Shown piece after piece: positions 50,601 through 61,312 of a DNA stretch of 64,000 bases. Position 1 is the stretch's first letter. The number at the start of each line of letters is the position of its first letter. The translations under genes and the position numbers were made by a program. The stretch comes from Amyelois transitella (taxonomy: Eukaryota > Arthropoda > Insecta > Lepidoptera > Pyralidae), in contig NC_083506.1 in NCBI RefSeq assembly GCF_032362555.1, positions 5,441,501-5,505,500 on the forward strand. Direction: 5' to 3'. The notes under the pieces were generated by a model. It made no database searches and had not been told where the DNA came from. It saw only the letters and a list, made by a program, of their open reading frames with translations.

Positions 50601-52292
50601 GAAATTCTTGTGTTGTGCTGATATTATGTCGTAAATTGTCTTTACAGCGCTTTTATCTACCATCCCCGTGGATATAATCAATGGCACTTTCTTAGAAGCG
50701 GCGTATTTGAGAAACAGCAAGTTGTTTGAGTCTCCCGATCCTATTTTTATGAATGGCACTTTAATATTGACTAGGAAGTCGAACGAGACCTGAAATGTAA
50801 CAATAGTAAATTGTTTAAAGAAATTTGGCGAATGTTTAAAATTATTAAGCTCAACTTGACCTTTAGTCTTTTAGACTCTATCTACCCAGTAAGGAATAAA
50901 GATGTGATTATGTAGACAGTTAACTCACCATGTCCATAGCGGATGCAGTAAATAAAATGCCCACTTCTTGGGCATATTTAAACAGTTCCCTGTACTGATT
51001 TTCTGAAAATTCTAGATGTCTCTTGTGGTCCCCATAAGTCTCTCCCCAAGAGTTTGGATTATTATATGGTCTCTCTAAATATTTCTTTGTGAATTTTTCT
51101 TTGAGACAAGTTTTTTGAAATTTCACGCAGCTGGCGCCGGCATCCTGAAACATTGATGAAACATGGTAGCTGAACAAAAATTCAACGATAAATATATATA
51201 GCATATTTCCAGAGATGATACAAAGGCAAATAGCATTGATGTATGTATTCTTTTAAAAGTTATTTTATTTATTTATAACTCACAACTGTCATTACAGAAA
51301 ATTAAAGAAGTTATAATTAAGAGATCAATATTTTTTTCTTGTTAATAAGATAACATGAAATATTATGACAAAATTATAACCTATTGTGGTCGCATAAGGA
51401 AGATTGCGTATATTTTTTTTCTATCAAGTCGTTTATTGTCTGTTCAGTGTAGTTACTTATGTGTTGTTTGTTTACATCTGTGGAAGACAGCTGGTTATCT
51501 CAATACGACAAGTGCCGATTTCTCAACCGTTTGTCACGTTTCCGACTTCAACGTATGAAGTAATCAGAATATATATCTACTTACTTAAATTGTACAGGAA
51601 TAATATTCTTATTCACAATTTGAATTGTATCATAAGTAGGGTAGGCCCTAAACAGTCGACATGAAACTTGCATAAAGATATTTATAAATGTGGACGAACC
51701 AAAAAAAAATTATTTATCTACATCTTTGTAGTCTCTGCCTACTACTTTTGGGATAGAGGCATTACTTTATGTAGATATGTATGTCGATACAATTGGCATA
51801 GCAACATCTAGCAATTGTAGATAAAGTTGAAGACCTTGAAAAATAATTCTTGCCACCAATTGAGATCAATTTGTTTGAAAACAAACTTAATTCATTTCAA
51901 TAAAGAGGCATAGTATGCTTCTACTTAAATTTTGTTTTAGGAAGAGGAAGTTGGTGTTTTTAAGGAACTAAACAGAGAACATAAACACAAATTCAAAATT
52001 TGTTGATCCGTGACTTGCGTTTCCAAACAATAACAAAAGCGCGAGAGGCGCTGAAGTAACGTTGTTTTTGTTATTACAGAATTAATGGCGAGAGCACAAT
52101 GTCTCGTGTCGCTTTTGCTTTGTTTCTTTCTTACGAACAAAGAATCTTAAAACCGACACTTACCTTAGCCGCTTTTATCAACTTTTTTGCAATTTCAATG
52201 TCACCTTGGTGGTTTTGTCCTACTTCCGCTATTATAAAACAGGGATTTTTGCCGCCAACTTTGATGTCGTCGGTTATCTTGACTTCAACCAT
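44676..52292 (-). CDS. NANS: Sialic acid synthase (N-acetylneuraminate-9-phosphate synthase)
   Basis: This enzyme condenses phosphoenolpyruvate with N-acetylmannosamine (6-phosphate) to make sialic acid in the cytosol. Exons (minus) are 52292-52164, 51144-50929, 50789-50442, 46007-45857 and 44884-44676, totalling 350 residues plus TGA; human NANS has 359. The N-terminal NeuB TIM barrel shows FIIAEVGQNHQGD (residues ~19-31), CVKFQK, IKIGSGD, ISTGMV, HCISAYP and KHITLDKTMKGTDH. The C-terminal SAF/antifreeze-like domain (GEILYPGDVKIKVAEPKG) ends in a short tail. Residue 215 in GYSGQEIG is Gln (codon at 50492-50490), where NeuB/NANS proteins normally have a metal-binding His. Intron 3 (46008-50441) is loaded with transposons. 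The start is the first ATG of a short GC-rich leader region. Confidence 0.94.
45475..45850. repeat. Degenerate tandem array in NANS intron derived from exon 4
   Basis: From about 45475 to 45691, 42-44-bp units repeat about five times with the pattern CTGGAATTC-(8 nt)-AGTTAGCGAA-(7 nt)-TTTACATAAC. From 45720 to 45850 a decayed longer copy reproduces the 3' part of exon 4 and its donor (GCGAGAAACGTAC, GGGCATGCCGAG, CTTGGAATTCAGC). It leads directly into the real exon 4 end at 45857, which carries GTTGGAATTCAGGCGGTGTTAG-like sequence. Confidence 0.8.
46257..46976 (+). mobile_element. BEL/Pao retrotransposon gag zinc-knuckle and protease fragment
   Basis: An open frame of 239 codons, opposite to the host gene NANS, encodes two knuckles (CMNCLGGNHSVNYC, then CKICNERHHSLLH). 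These are followed by a retropepsin-like domain with LALVDNCSQASFIL as the DxGS-type catalytic site and NIDILLGADVY, and it ends at LGWILSGQI. This order matches the gag end plus Pao-type (DUF1758) aspartyl protease. Reverse transcriptase, integrase and LTRs are not seen nearby, so it is a fragment even though this frame is uninterrupted. Confidence 0.88.
47203..48127. mobile_element. Inverted-repeat DNA element carrying a short coding exon
   Basis: The outer ends AATAGGCTATTTTACAC and its counterpart GTGTAATAGCCTATT are inverted. Stronger inverted similarity links 47375-47430 with 47930-47990 (TGACGTCATACTTTTAGTAAAC and CGCCATCCGCCATG-like blocks). The centre holds a plus-strand ORF at 47531. 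A TA target duplication is possible. Confidence 0.75.
47531..47662 (+). CDS. Short ORF inside the inverted-repeat element
   Basis: This is 43 codons starting MEDGFVKADNINLPRINTLM, with FFASNPDFCSAELRNVK near the end. A good donor GTAAGT overlaps the stop (47659), so it looks like a first coding exon. It resembles from memory the start of insect repeat-encoded proteins annotated with YqaJ-like recombinase domains; that link is a recollection and unverified. No downstream coding exon is present before the right inverted repeat. Confidence 0.45.
   Translation: MEDGFVKADNINLPRINTLMVVKFFASNPDFCSAELRNVKTAM
48667..49482 (+). pseudogene. 5'-truncated LINE copy split by a SINE
   Basis: This is the C-terminal end of the same LINE family as 1-2834: SSQKLSKKARLAVHGGV, RSMSGVKLSDRVKN and LRWFGHVERMNENRLTKQI up to about 48987. 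The frame resumes after the SINE at about 49258 with YKESVEGKVEVGRPRRTYLD and ends VSVYPSGKEA and TGA at about 49482. It differs from the 5' copy at few residues in the shared part (for example HGG for HRG, MSG for MMG), so both insertions are fairly young. Confidence 0.88.
48987..49237 (-). mobile_element. tRNA-derived SINE nested in the LINE copy
   Basis: The minus strand begins GGCCTCTGTGGCGCAGCGG (A-box TGGCGCAGCGG), followed by the B-box GGTTCGAATCCC at about 49184-49173. It then has a family-specific body and an AT-rich tail of TATTTATATTTA type at 49010-48987. The flanks AAGCAAATA (left) and AAAGCAGATA (right) look like the target duplication. Confidence 0.85.
49982..50335 (+). mobile_element. 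tRNA-derived SINE, near-complete
   Basis: The head GAGCTTCGGTGGTCGAATCGG with B-box GGGTTCGAATCGC is followed by a body containing GGTTCCCCTGCAAAGGTTGC and GTGTAAAAACCTGAC. Related diverged copies lie at about 38150-38400, 55120-55195 and 60545-60775. It is in NANS intron 3. Confidence 0.75.
51650..51785 (+). repeat. Degenerate 3' end of the LINE family
   Basis: ACTTGCATAAAGATA, AATGTGGACGAACC and GTAGTCTCTGCCTACTAC, then GGCATTACTTTATG, line up with the last ~110 bases of the LINE copy ending at 49482. It lies in NANS intron 1. Confidence 0.65.
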
Positions 52293-52791
52293 GTTGTCAG
52301 CTGTTACGCGCGATCCATAAACACAAACAATGCCGAACCGGCCCTCGGAACAAACTGGACGTAGTGAAGGCAGCGGAAACTTGCTAGCTGTGTATCGCAA
52401 GGGTTTGTCGACCCCACTCCCAAGATCACAGCGGGTAAATAAGGTCAATTCAATATAAAACGAGCAGCCCGCTGCGCGTCCGCAGCACTAGTGCGCGCGC
52501 GCTTCGTCACGGTACCCAGTCTGCATGGTAATTGATAAAACCGGTAATCGAACGACGCTCACACCAGTAGGACAAACAAAAACAAGTGCCACTTCACACG
52601 TAAATAATACTATTTGCTTTCATATAAACGCATAAAAATATTTATTTATCCCTGTTTTAAAGTCACAAATAAAAATAAAATTTAAAAAAATATCAATATT
52701 AAATAATAAATAACAATCACGTATATATATATTATGATATGTGTAGTATAGAGTACCTTCATTTACACTTAAACTAAAACATCTTTACAAA
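52293..52791 (-). promoter_or_regulatory. NANS upstream region abutting the HMGCL 3' flank
   Basis: HMGCL ends 500 bp upstream of the NANS ATG on the same strand. A GC-rich segment at about 52460-52520 (GCGCGCGCGC) is the likely NANS promoter. TTTATT at 52641-52646 (AATAAA on minus) is a plausible HMGCL poly(A) signal. No TATA box is convincing. Confidence 0.5.
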
Positions 52792-55700
52792 TCAGAGATC
52801 ACATTCGGCCATTCTGACAATTTGTTTGCTATCTTTGAACTTATCTCCCAGAGCCCTATTTACTCTGGATTCTGTAGGTTTGCCTAGGAAATTGGAGATG
52901 TACCGGCCTGCTTCGACCAGTTTCACCAGATCTATGTTAGTGTTTAGGCCGAGCCCGTACAGGAAGTAGACGAGGTCTTCAGTGGCGAGGTTGCCGCTTG
53001 CTCCTCGAGCGTACGGACACCCGCCGAGACCCGATATGGAGGAGTCCACGGTCTTTATTCCAAACTGTAACAAGTTATACTCGAATTATGATCGCTGGAA
53101 AGCTCTACAGAACAAAAAATATTTGTATATGTAATACTGAATTTTGAGCTAACATCGGGACTACGCTATTACGAGACCGGGATTGAAATAGTTTTTAAAA
53201 CGTCTTAGATCCTACACGTATTGCTTAAGATATTCAAAATACTTGCACGAAAGTATAAACCATTTAGGACAGAAAAGTTGAATTCTCAAAATGTTGGGAG
53301 TTTGCAAAATAAGAATTTTCAGAAAGATTGATCCCAAAATATTGAATAACATTTCGCCAAAATTTTACAAACTCGGGGCATAAGATATTGATGGAATAAA
53401 TAGAAGTAATAGCGATATTGTTATCTAAGATTGCGCGACAAAACAGGATTTCTATACATATCTCAGTGATGCAACAGTCGCAAAGGAGGGTGTGTTGAAA
53501 AAACTCGCTATACGCTTTGTTGACAACAGATGTCTCAGTATCGTATAAATATGAACAATCATTGGTTATTATAGTGATAAGAAGCGCGATAAGAGGTTTA
53601 TCAGTCAAATTCTTTATGTGGACTTCGAGTTGATATTTCTGGAAATAATAATATAACTGAGGCATAGATTAGGTGTTTACCACGGATTCATCTGTATTTA
53701 AATTGCATGAAAATAAAATTCGGTTTTACAAAGAAGACTGACAAATGATGACTGACACCACTCCTCAGAGGTATCAGCTGTTTGGCCTATAGTTAAAGCA
53801 TAATATCAATAAATTCGGAAGGTAGCTTAGTTAAAGTGTGCATAGAAGTATAAAACTACAGAATATCTTTTTAGACTTTTTGTAATTATAAAAGAAACTT
53901 ATTATAAAACTATAATAGAATATAAATAAAACAAACTTATATAACTTATTAATTATTATTATGTTCGGTTTCTTTTATAAATAAGTCGGTCACCTATTCC
54001 GTTTCTGCACAAAAAGGTGTTATAAAGTGAAATCATTAACTGTGCTCATTGACACACAATTTACATAAAAATTAAAATAATATTTTCGTGTCGTCTCGTA
54101 ATTATAATCGATAACCATTATCGTTGCATGAAAAATTACCTCCAGTCCAGCCAGTAAGTTGGAGAGGCCCTGGCCATAGGTGTCGTGAAAGTGAAGGGCG
54201 AGTTTATCAGGGGGCGCCGCTGAGAGAACCTCCTTCAACAGGCGGCGCACAGAGCCGGCGGTGCCCACACCTATCGTGTCCCCGAGGGACACTTCGTAAC
54301 ACCCCATGTCGAGAAGATTTTCGGTTATCTAAATAAAAGATACATACATACATACCTATATAATTTTTATCCGTTATGGGGTAGATACAGCCAACAGTTT
54401 CGGAAAGACTGAGCGACTACATTCAGCTATATGGGTCAATAACAGATAAAAGATGATCACTCTAAACCCAAATATGTTGAAATTGTGAAGATGTGGAGTA
54501 CCAGTCCACTGTTACAATGCGTTACTACTGCCTTATTAGAAATGTATTGGATCAGTGCAATCGCAATTAACGTGCGACAACTGGGTGCCCTGCGTGTACA
54601 ATAGCAGTAAATATCAAATACCCATTTAAAACAATGATAAATAGCCAATCTGTGTCCATCTAATTGTTTATTTTGCTTACTTTTCTGACATATGATAGCA
54701 TAATCGGGTTGTACCTTTTTTATGAAGATAATTTTGAGAGATCTTAGTAAGAATTAAAGTAAAATTACCTTTGCAATAACTTTAGGGCTAACTGGTCCGT
54801 CATAAGGGCACCCTACTACACATGAGACATAGCCTCGAACTCGCAGGCCATCCGTCACAGCTTGGTCGGCCACATCTTTGAATCGCCTCAAGCCTTCTTC
54901 CACTGAACAGTTTAAATTCTTTTGAGAGAAGCCCTCTGAGCCAGCCGGAAAAATGGCCACTTCATCCACATTGCATTCTTTCTGTTAGAACACATTTAAA
55001 AATAGAGTAAAACAGTGAGAAAGTGGAATATGCAATAGATAGCTTATATGCTTTTTTAAATTAATTAAATACTATCTATCTTTGTGGTAATTAGATTCTT
55101 CTTCATAACTCCCACTGCTGTAATCCAAATGATTTAGGTACCTCTGTAAAGGTTGCAGTGGTCAGAGGCGAGTTGTTCTGTTTAAATGTATGTATAAACT
55201 TTAACTATACTGTCACTAAAAGGGAAGTGATCTTACAGCAATTCCATAGCCCTTCAGATTTGGGACTAAAACTGGGTAATTGACACCTGGCACTCTATTT
55301 AGCTTCTTCATAACCTCTGCACCATCACTCATCTGTTTAACCCATTTTGGACTGACAAAACTGCAAAAAAAAAATTCATTTTAAGGTATGTTCTTCCTTG
55401 GCCATAGCCTTTTGAAAGTTGTGCAAGACCACAAAAAGAATATGAATCAGTTTATACAGACTCATGGAGCAAATTACAGCCAAAGACTACAGAAGCACCC
55501 AAATCATGGCTGCGGCATTGGCGATGCATCTTATACTTCATAACTACACACCCCTGTGTGCTTCTAGTAATAAAGTGACTGATAAGTTACGAAAAAAGTA
55601 AAAATTCTTTATTTTCAAGTACTTTTCGTCAAAGAACTATTATAAGTCTTGTTATCTAAATGGTAGATTTTAGAGAAAATATTAAACACTAGCTTATGCC

Positions 55701-56508
55701 CACACTTAGTTTTTTTGTGGCAGCATGATTTTTGACAATAAGTCATTCCTATAGTTTAGCTGGGCCAACATGACTCTGTATCAGGTGTGTTATTTTGGTG
55801 AACAACTTTTAAGTTAAAGCATCAGTTAGCATCAGTTCTTTTATTATTGTAGTCTAGCAGGATCATCATGGTTCTCCATCTGGTGTTCCAGTTTTGCCCA
55901 GGCTTTACAGATGTACAACAAGTTTCATACAAATCCATCCAGTAGTTCTGGAGATAAGCATGTAGATTGTTTTCAAATTCTTACTTTATTACTGTTTCTT
56001 CATTGCCAACTGCCATTTGTTTTTATGTTTGCAGTGCACAGGAATTATAATATAGATAAGTCAAACATGCAACATCTTAAATACCTAGCTGATTCTATAT
56101 CCCTTAAACCCGCTGCAGCTAATTTGTCTATCAACTGAAGTTTTATATCAGTGGGTACAAATTTAGACTCATTCTGTAGGCCATCTCTAGGTCCAACTTC
56201 ATATATCCTGATCTCAGATGTGTGTGAAGTCTGAAAAAAAGATTAGTCTAGCATTGTTGTGCTTATACCAACCACGAAGTCAGTTGAAATAAAAACTAAA
56301 AACAACATCAGAGAGCCGAAGAAAATCTTTGATTTGAAACAAGGGACGATATGACGAAGACTACAAAGTCAATATATGTGTTTTTTATACAATCAATTTG
56401 TAACAGGCAGTCTATTTGCAAAGAAATTTATTTGCTTACCGCATATCGATTCAAATGAATCCTTCCAGCACTTTTTAAAGAATTAATGAATCTCAGAATT
56501 GAAAACAT
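52792..56508 (-). CDS. HMGCL: Hydroxymethylglutaryl-CoA lyase, mitochondrial
   Basis: This enzyme cleaves HMG-CoA to acetoacetate and acetyl-CoA, the last step of leucine breakdown and ketogenesis. Exons (minus) are 56508-56440, 56230-56085, 55360-55237, 54981-54769, 54328-54140 and 53064-52792, totalling 337 residues plus TGA with consistent phases; the human enzyme has 325. Residues 1-23 ([19 protein letters not shown]...) are Arg/Lys-rich without acids and look like a mitochondrial targeting peptide. Catalytic landmarks are present: GPRDGLQNE (Arg38, Asp39), [16 protein letters not shown] (metal ligands His230 and His232) and the signature [12 protein letters not shown] (Cys263). The C-terminus is CDL, not the CKL peroxisomal signal of the human protein. 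The first ATG is followed at once by the presequence, which supports the start. Confidence 0.96.
54339..54440 (+). repeat. Family A fragment in an HMGCL intron
   Basis: ACATACATACATACC, GGGGTAGATACAGCCAACAG and AAAGACTGAGCGAC correspond to the TATG-tract half of family A. It begins ten bases from the exon 5 boundary. Confidence 0.65.
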
Positions 56509-56999
56509 AGTCGCTTCACTGAAAAGGCAAATACCACAATTGTTTATATTACATTAATAATTTGATACCCTGCGAGACATACTTATATATCAAGATAAAC
56601 ATTAAAACAAACAAAATTCTCTTTCGAGATAACTACCGAAATAAAAAACAACAAAATTAACCGCGAGAAATTTAAATGAAAAACATGACAAACATGACTG
56701 AACTGAAAGAAAACAATCCATTCGATGACAAATAAGACATTATGACAATGACAACAATTGGAAAATAAAGAATTTCGATTTACAGTAAATGATTATCAGA
56801 ATTTTATCTAAAATAATCAAAACGAAGAATAATCGATTATCGAATAGTAATGTTTTTAAATATATATATTTTCGATATACAGAAAATAAATTGTTAGAAT
56901 ATGCAATATAAAGAATTATTTAATACAGATTTTGTTTACTTATAAGATTCAAGATACAAAAATAATTTGTATGAGAATATTACCGCTATTGTGGTATCG

Positions 57000-57350
57000 C
57001 TCGCTTCGCTCGCTCTCCTCGCGTGGTTTGGTATATATAGACCCTAACGCTCGTCGGTTTGCCGTACATACACCACGTTCGCCGGCGAACGCGAAGAAGT
57101 AGGACTAGTGGCAGGTTCACTAGGTACCGCCCCGCGGTGGCACCCGGTGGATCCGCCACTTAGTCGGCCCTTATGGCAGTTGAACACTAGGTTCAACCTA
57201 CTCGGGTGGCGCCAAAGCCGAGGTTCGTCCCACTTTGGGAACCCTTTGAGCTGCCACTGCGTTGGCAGGAGGCCCTTCAGGCCCCGCCATTAAAAGTCCG
57301 GTTAAGTTGTAAAGCCCATCAGGCAACGAGTCATTTCATAAAAAAAAAAC
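57000..57350 (+). repeat. GC-rich inserted repeat ending in an A-tract
   Basis: The sequence is clearly richer in GC than both flanks. It starts near CGCTCGCTTCGCTCGC and ends in a ten-base A-run at about 57340. No protein frame is recognisable. The A-tract suggests a retroposed piece, possibly a 5' or internal part of a non-LTR element. Confidence 0.45.
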
Positions 57351-57614
57351 CTCAGTTTGCTTTGACAACTTACTCTCTCTGCCAGCCATTTTCCATAAAA
57401 TAATATAAGTAGTCTACCCATACCTAAAAAGCGGAAATATGCCGATAAAAATGATCGTATTGATTGCATTCTAAATTTTCATTTTCATATATATCTAAAC
57501 AGTATTCTTTCTAAGAGAATTCTACTTATATAGTTTTTTTAAGTAAAAAATTATATAAGGAAATTATTTGAACTGATTTTCAGAGAAAGTTGAAACAATA
57601 ATCCAAGAAATGAA

Positions 57615-57842
57615 TTTACGTGTGGTTCCTGGCACCAATGAAAAAAAGAATAGGACCACTCCATCTCTTTCCCATGGATGTCGTAAAAGGCGACTAAGGG
57701 ATAGGCTAGCAACCTGTCACTATTTGAATCTCAATTCTATCATAAAGCCAAATAGCTGAACGTGGCCATTCAGTCTTTTCAAGACTGTTGGCTCTGTCTA
57801 CCCCGCAAGGGATATAGACGTGACAATATGTATGTATGTAAA
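57615..57842 (-). repeat. Family A repeat with TATG tract
   Basis: It has GTGTGGTTCCTGGCACC, CCATGGATGTCGTAAAAGG, AGCAACCTGTCACTATTTG and GGGATATAGACGTGAC, ending TATGTATGTA. Confidence 0.88.
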
Positions 57843-58219
57843 TGAATTTATGATAACAGAATATTCTATGAAAAATTTTCTTATTATACTTTAAATTTTT
57901 ATAAAATTGTAAATATCTCAAAAAATCACTTAATAATTTTCATATCTTTGCATGCCATCGACCACTAGTTGCTAGTCTTCGGTCGGTCAATCCAATTGGT
58001 CAGACCTAGGTCATGCGACGAAGTCTGCACGCTACACGGGCCCAAAGTTTAGTTCGACTGACAATACTGACATTAATTGACTTTCTTGACATTGATTAAG
58101 AAACAAGACAACGCGGCATTACGATACGATATACCGGCTAGTGCTGTATCTATTTATTTTCAACTTTGATTTAATTATTGTTAAATAAACATAAAATTAA
58201 TATAATAACAGTTTAAAAT

Positions 58220-60039
58220 ATGGGTCAGTAATTTTTTTGTTAACTGTGTAGTGAATGTCTTTTGAAAAAAATGTATGTAACCAGAACTGTTTTTCTTTTT
58301 TCAGCTGTAAACAGTGGTACTTCTTTCGTTTTGTCTTCAATTCTGGCTCTTTTGATATTTTCGCTAATGCAGCTATATAAACCAATTTTAGTGCGATCGC
58401 CAATCACAATAATATTCGGTGGCTATCTGGGATCACTCATGTTCATGTTCTTTATTACTGTATCCTTTTTAAATATTATTTACGTAATACCTAACAAAAA
58501 GAGTATTAGTACAGGAATTGTGGCAAGGAGAAATATGTATTTTTGTGAACACATTCGAAAAAGAGCCGCAATCGTAATGTATATATATATGTATTGGCCG
58601 TGTGGTTCCCGGCACCAATACAAAAAAGAATAGGACCACTCCATCTCTTTCCCATGGATGTCGTAAAAGGCGACTAAGGGATAGGCTTACAAACTTGGGA
58701 TTCTTTTTAGGCGATGGGCTAGCAACCTGTCACTATTTGAATCTCAATTCTATCATTAAGCCAAATAGCTGAATGTGGCCATTCAGTCTTTTCAAGACTA
58801 TTGGCTCTGCCTACCCCGCAAGGGATATAGACGTGACCATATGTATGTATATATGTAAACATAGTTTTTGGCAGGTTATAATAGGACCAGTCTTCTGGTA
58901 CTTATCCTTCAATTACTTCAACTTTCAAATAATATCTTCCCAAAGATAATGAGATCCTGATGGAAAACTATGTTTAAATATAGCATTTTCTGGCAATCAA
59001 TCTTTTGACCATATCTATACTTATATTATAAAGCTGAAGAGTTTGTTTGTTTGAACGTGCTAATCTAAGTAACTACTGGTTTAAAATTCTTTTTGTGTTG
59101 AATTGATCAGGATCAGGACCGAGGAAGGCTTAAGGCTATATAACATTATGCTGCGACTATAAGGAGTAAAGAAATAATGGAAACAGGTAAATTTATTCCT
59201 CCTTGAGGGCTTCAAAGATTCCCAAAATAACTATTCCACGCGGACGATGTTGCGGGCACAGCTAGTACCTAATATGTTTGATGGAAAAGAATGAATAATG
59301 TACCTGTATTAATCAAATTAAGGAAAATGTACATAATAAAATACCTGTATAATAACTAACAATAATTTATTGCGTAAGAATTATTGTAACTAAGAATCAT
59401 TTTGATGATTTGAATATTCAAATTCTAACTTGTTTCATGATATTCATTATAGAATATGAAAGGATTCAGAGTTCTAGTATTTATTAAGGCCTGATATTGG
59501 AAATACTTGTCCAAGAATATTTTCCTGCATCATATTTGTATTATAATTATTCCTTAATCTTACACTACAGGCTGTTGGGAATTTAGAGACAGCATTATTT
59601 GGAAAAAATTTTCAATTGAAACTTCCAGAAATAGTTATTTCTATGGCTGTATCATTAATAGCAGCTGGGATGGTGCACAGAATCTGCTTTACTACATGGT
59701 ATGTCATATTTATCATATTATTTTAAAGGCAACTTTGATTTACAGGAATGTTGATAAGACTTGTTAATAAGTCTATCTTTGAGATAAAGCAGAGGAGATT
59801 GAATTACAGGAAATATGAGATTTGCTTTGTTAATATTTGCGATCCCACAGCTCTAGTTGAAGACTATTTGTATCTCTTTCTCGCATCAAAGCATATTCTC
59901 AATTGCATTTCTTATTATTCTTTGTTTCAGCTTGATATTCTCTATTATCACAATCTATTACATGAATAAGCTGTCTCAGAAAACTTACGCCTCCTCAGTT
60001 CCTGCACCTGCTCCAGTGAAGAGTCGTCGCCACAAGTAA
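58220..60039 (+). CDS. KRTCAP2: Keratinocyte-associated protein 2, oligosaccharyltransferase subunit
   Basis: This is a small ER membrane subunit of the STT3A-type oligosaccharyltransferase complex, involved in N-glycosylation. Exons are 58220-58223 (only ATGG), 58305-58459, 59571-59698 and 59931-60039, giving 131 residues plus TAA; the human protein has 136. Hydrophobic segments are SFVLSSILALLIFSLMQLY, the region after FGGYLGSLMFMFFIT, ISMAVSLIAAGMVHRI and LIFSIITIYYMNKLS. The family landmarks are GTS near the N-terminus, VGNLETALFGKNF, and a basic tail ending SRRHK. The first coding exon supplies one codon and one base before an 80-bp intron with donor GTCAGT, which is unusual but keeps the family start M-x-V/N-S-G-T. 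Intron 2 contains a family A repeat. Confidence 0.9.
58598..58855 (-). repeat. Full-length family A repeat in KRTCAP2 intron 2
   Basis: It has CCGTGTGGTTCCCGGCACC, CCATGGATGTCGTAAAAGG, GGCGATGGGCTAGCAACC and CCCCGCAAGGGATATAGACG, ending in a TATGTATGTATAT tract. It is very similar to the copy at 57615-57842. Confidence 0.9.
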
Positions 60040-60544
60040 TGTTCTATTTAATATAGGTGTTTTTTACTGTATTTTATGGTCACAAATACATTTTTACTCA
60101 AAATGTGCAGTTTTATTATTCCCTTTCACGCATTATATTGCTTAAAAGCAATATAATGTAAACATTAGTGATTCTATTTTCTCTTCATAGTTTGTACTGG
60201 GCATTGGCAGGTAGGTAACATGGCTTCAAATCTAGGTAAGCACCATGGAAGGGTATTCTTTTTAAATTGTTTACCATCTATGTACCACTAATGCCCTTCT
60301 TTTCTGTGCGGGATTTAAATTGAAATTTCCATAAACATTTAGAATTGCATGAAATACTTATGCTATATGTTATCGCAAGAAGAAAGTATCTGCCTACCTC
60401 TATGGATTTTTTTATGTGTATATATATAAAAGTATGAAACTTATTGACACCCCAAATTCTCGAATGATAAAATTGCGCGTGATTAACCAATAATTGTGAT
60501 GTTAACAATGCTAATTTGATCATATTTCCTACATACTCAGTTTT

Positions 60545-60775
60545 ATGCTATTACGGTTAGGTTCCCCTGCAGATTGCGGAAGTCAGATGGGAATCGCTTC
60601 ATTCGAAAACTTGACTTGTACCTGACGTGAAACGGGACAGCGATAGTTTTTCGTGATGTATAAACGGCGTCGCGCGTGCCATGCTACGGGGCTGGAGTCC
60701 AATCAGTCATTCTAAGACCCTGATTTTTTTGTCGGAGAAGTGAGGACGCGACTTATGCCAGAAAGATGATGATTA
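60545..60775 (+). mobile_element. Diverged SINE copy
   Basis: GGTTCCCCTGCAGATTGCGG, AAGTCAGATGGGAATCGCTTC and GAAAACTTGACTT follow the body order of the SINE at 49982-50335. The tRNA-like head is missing. Confidence 0.65.
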
Positions 60776-61183
60776 AATAACAATTAGGTACAAGCAGTTA
60801 ATGCTTTGAACAGTTGCCAAACTCTGCGAACCCCATTGCCAAATAATAAATGTGAGTGAGGTACAAGAGAGAAGTACAGCACAATGTAAATTCTAGATTG
60901 GTCCGCATCTGAGTATGTTGATGTCAACTTGGAACATTATAAGGACGCGATTATGTCAAAAAGACTTAAGGTAATACTATTCGTTCATAGGTATCTGTTT
61001 AAAATAAATACAAAATATGTAACAATTTAAATCAATGTATCAATTCAATGTATAAAATATATAAATTCCCGTATAACTTAACAGGCAATAATTTTGATGT
61101 CACCAGTCAAGACGCATATAAGAAAGATATTAATATCAATGCGAAAGTTGGATGGGTGTGTTAGTTTTTTTCACAGTCAAAAA

Positions 61184-61312
61184 TACATACATACAAATGA
61201 TCACGTCTATATCCCTTACGGGGTAGACAGAGCCAACAGTCTTGCAAGGACTGATAGGCCACGTTCAGCTGTTTGGCTTAATGATAGAATTGAGATTCAA
61301 ATAGAGACAGGT
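61184..61312 (+). repeat. Family A fragment
   Basis: ACATACATACAAATGATCACG, ATCCCTTACGGGGTAGACAG and CAGTCTTGCAAGGACTGATAGG cover the TATG-tract half. The rest is replaced by another repeat at about 61313. Confidence 0.8.

Larger units (their letters stand above)
56509..58219. other. Divergent intergenic region between HMGCL and KRTCAP2
   Basis: This holds the two divergent promoters. It contains a GC-rich inserted repeat (about 57000-57350) and a family A copy (57615-57842). The rest is AT-rich, with no gene I can support. Confidence 0.6.

Noticed and set aside
53264..53665. Minus-strand ORF of 133 codons in the last HMGCL intron
   Set aside because: No recognisable domain, and codon use and composition look random. 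The HMGCL exons join across it in correct phase.
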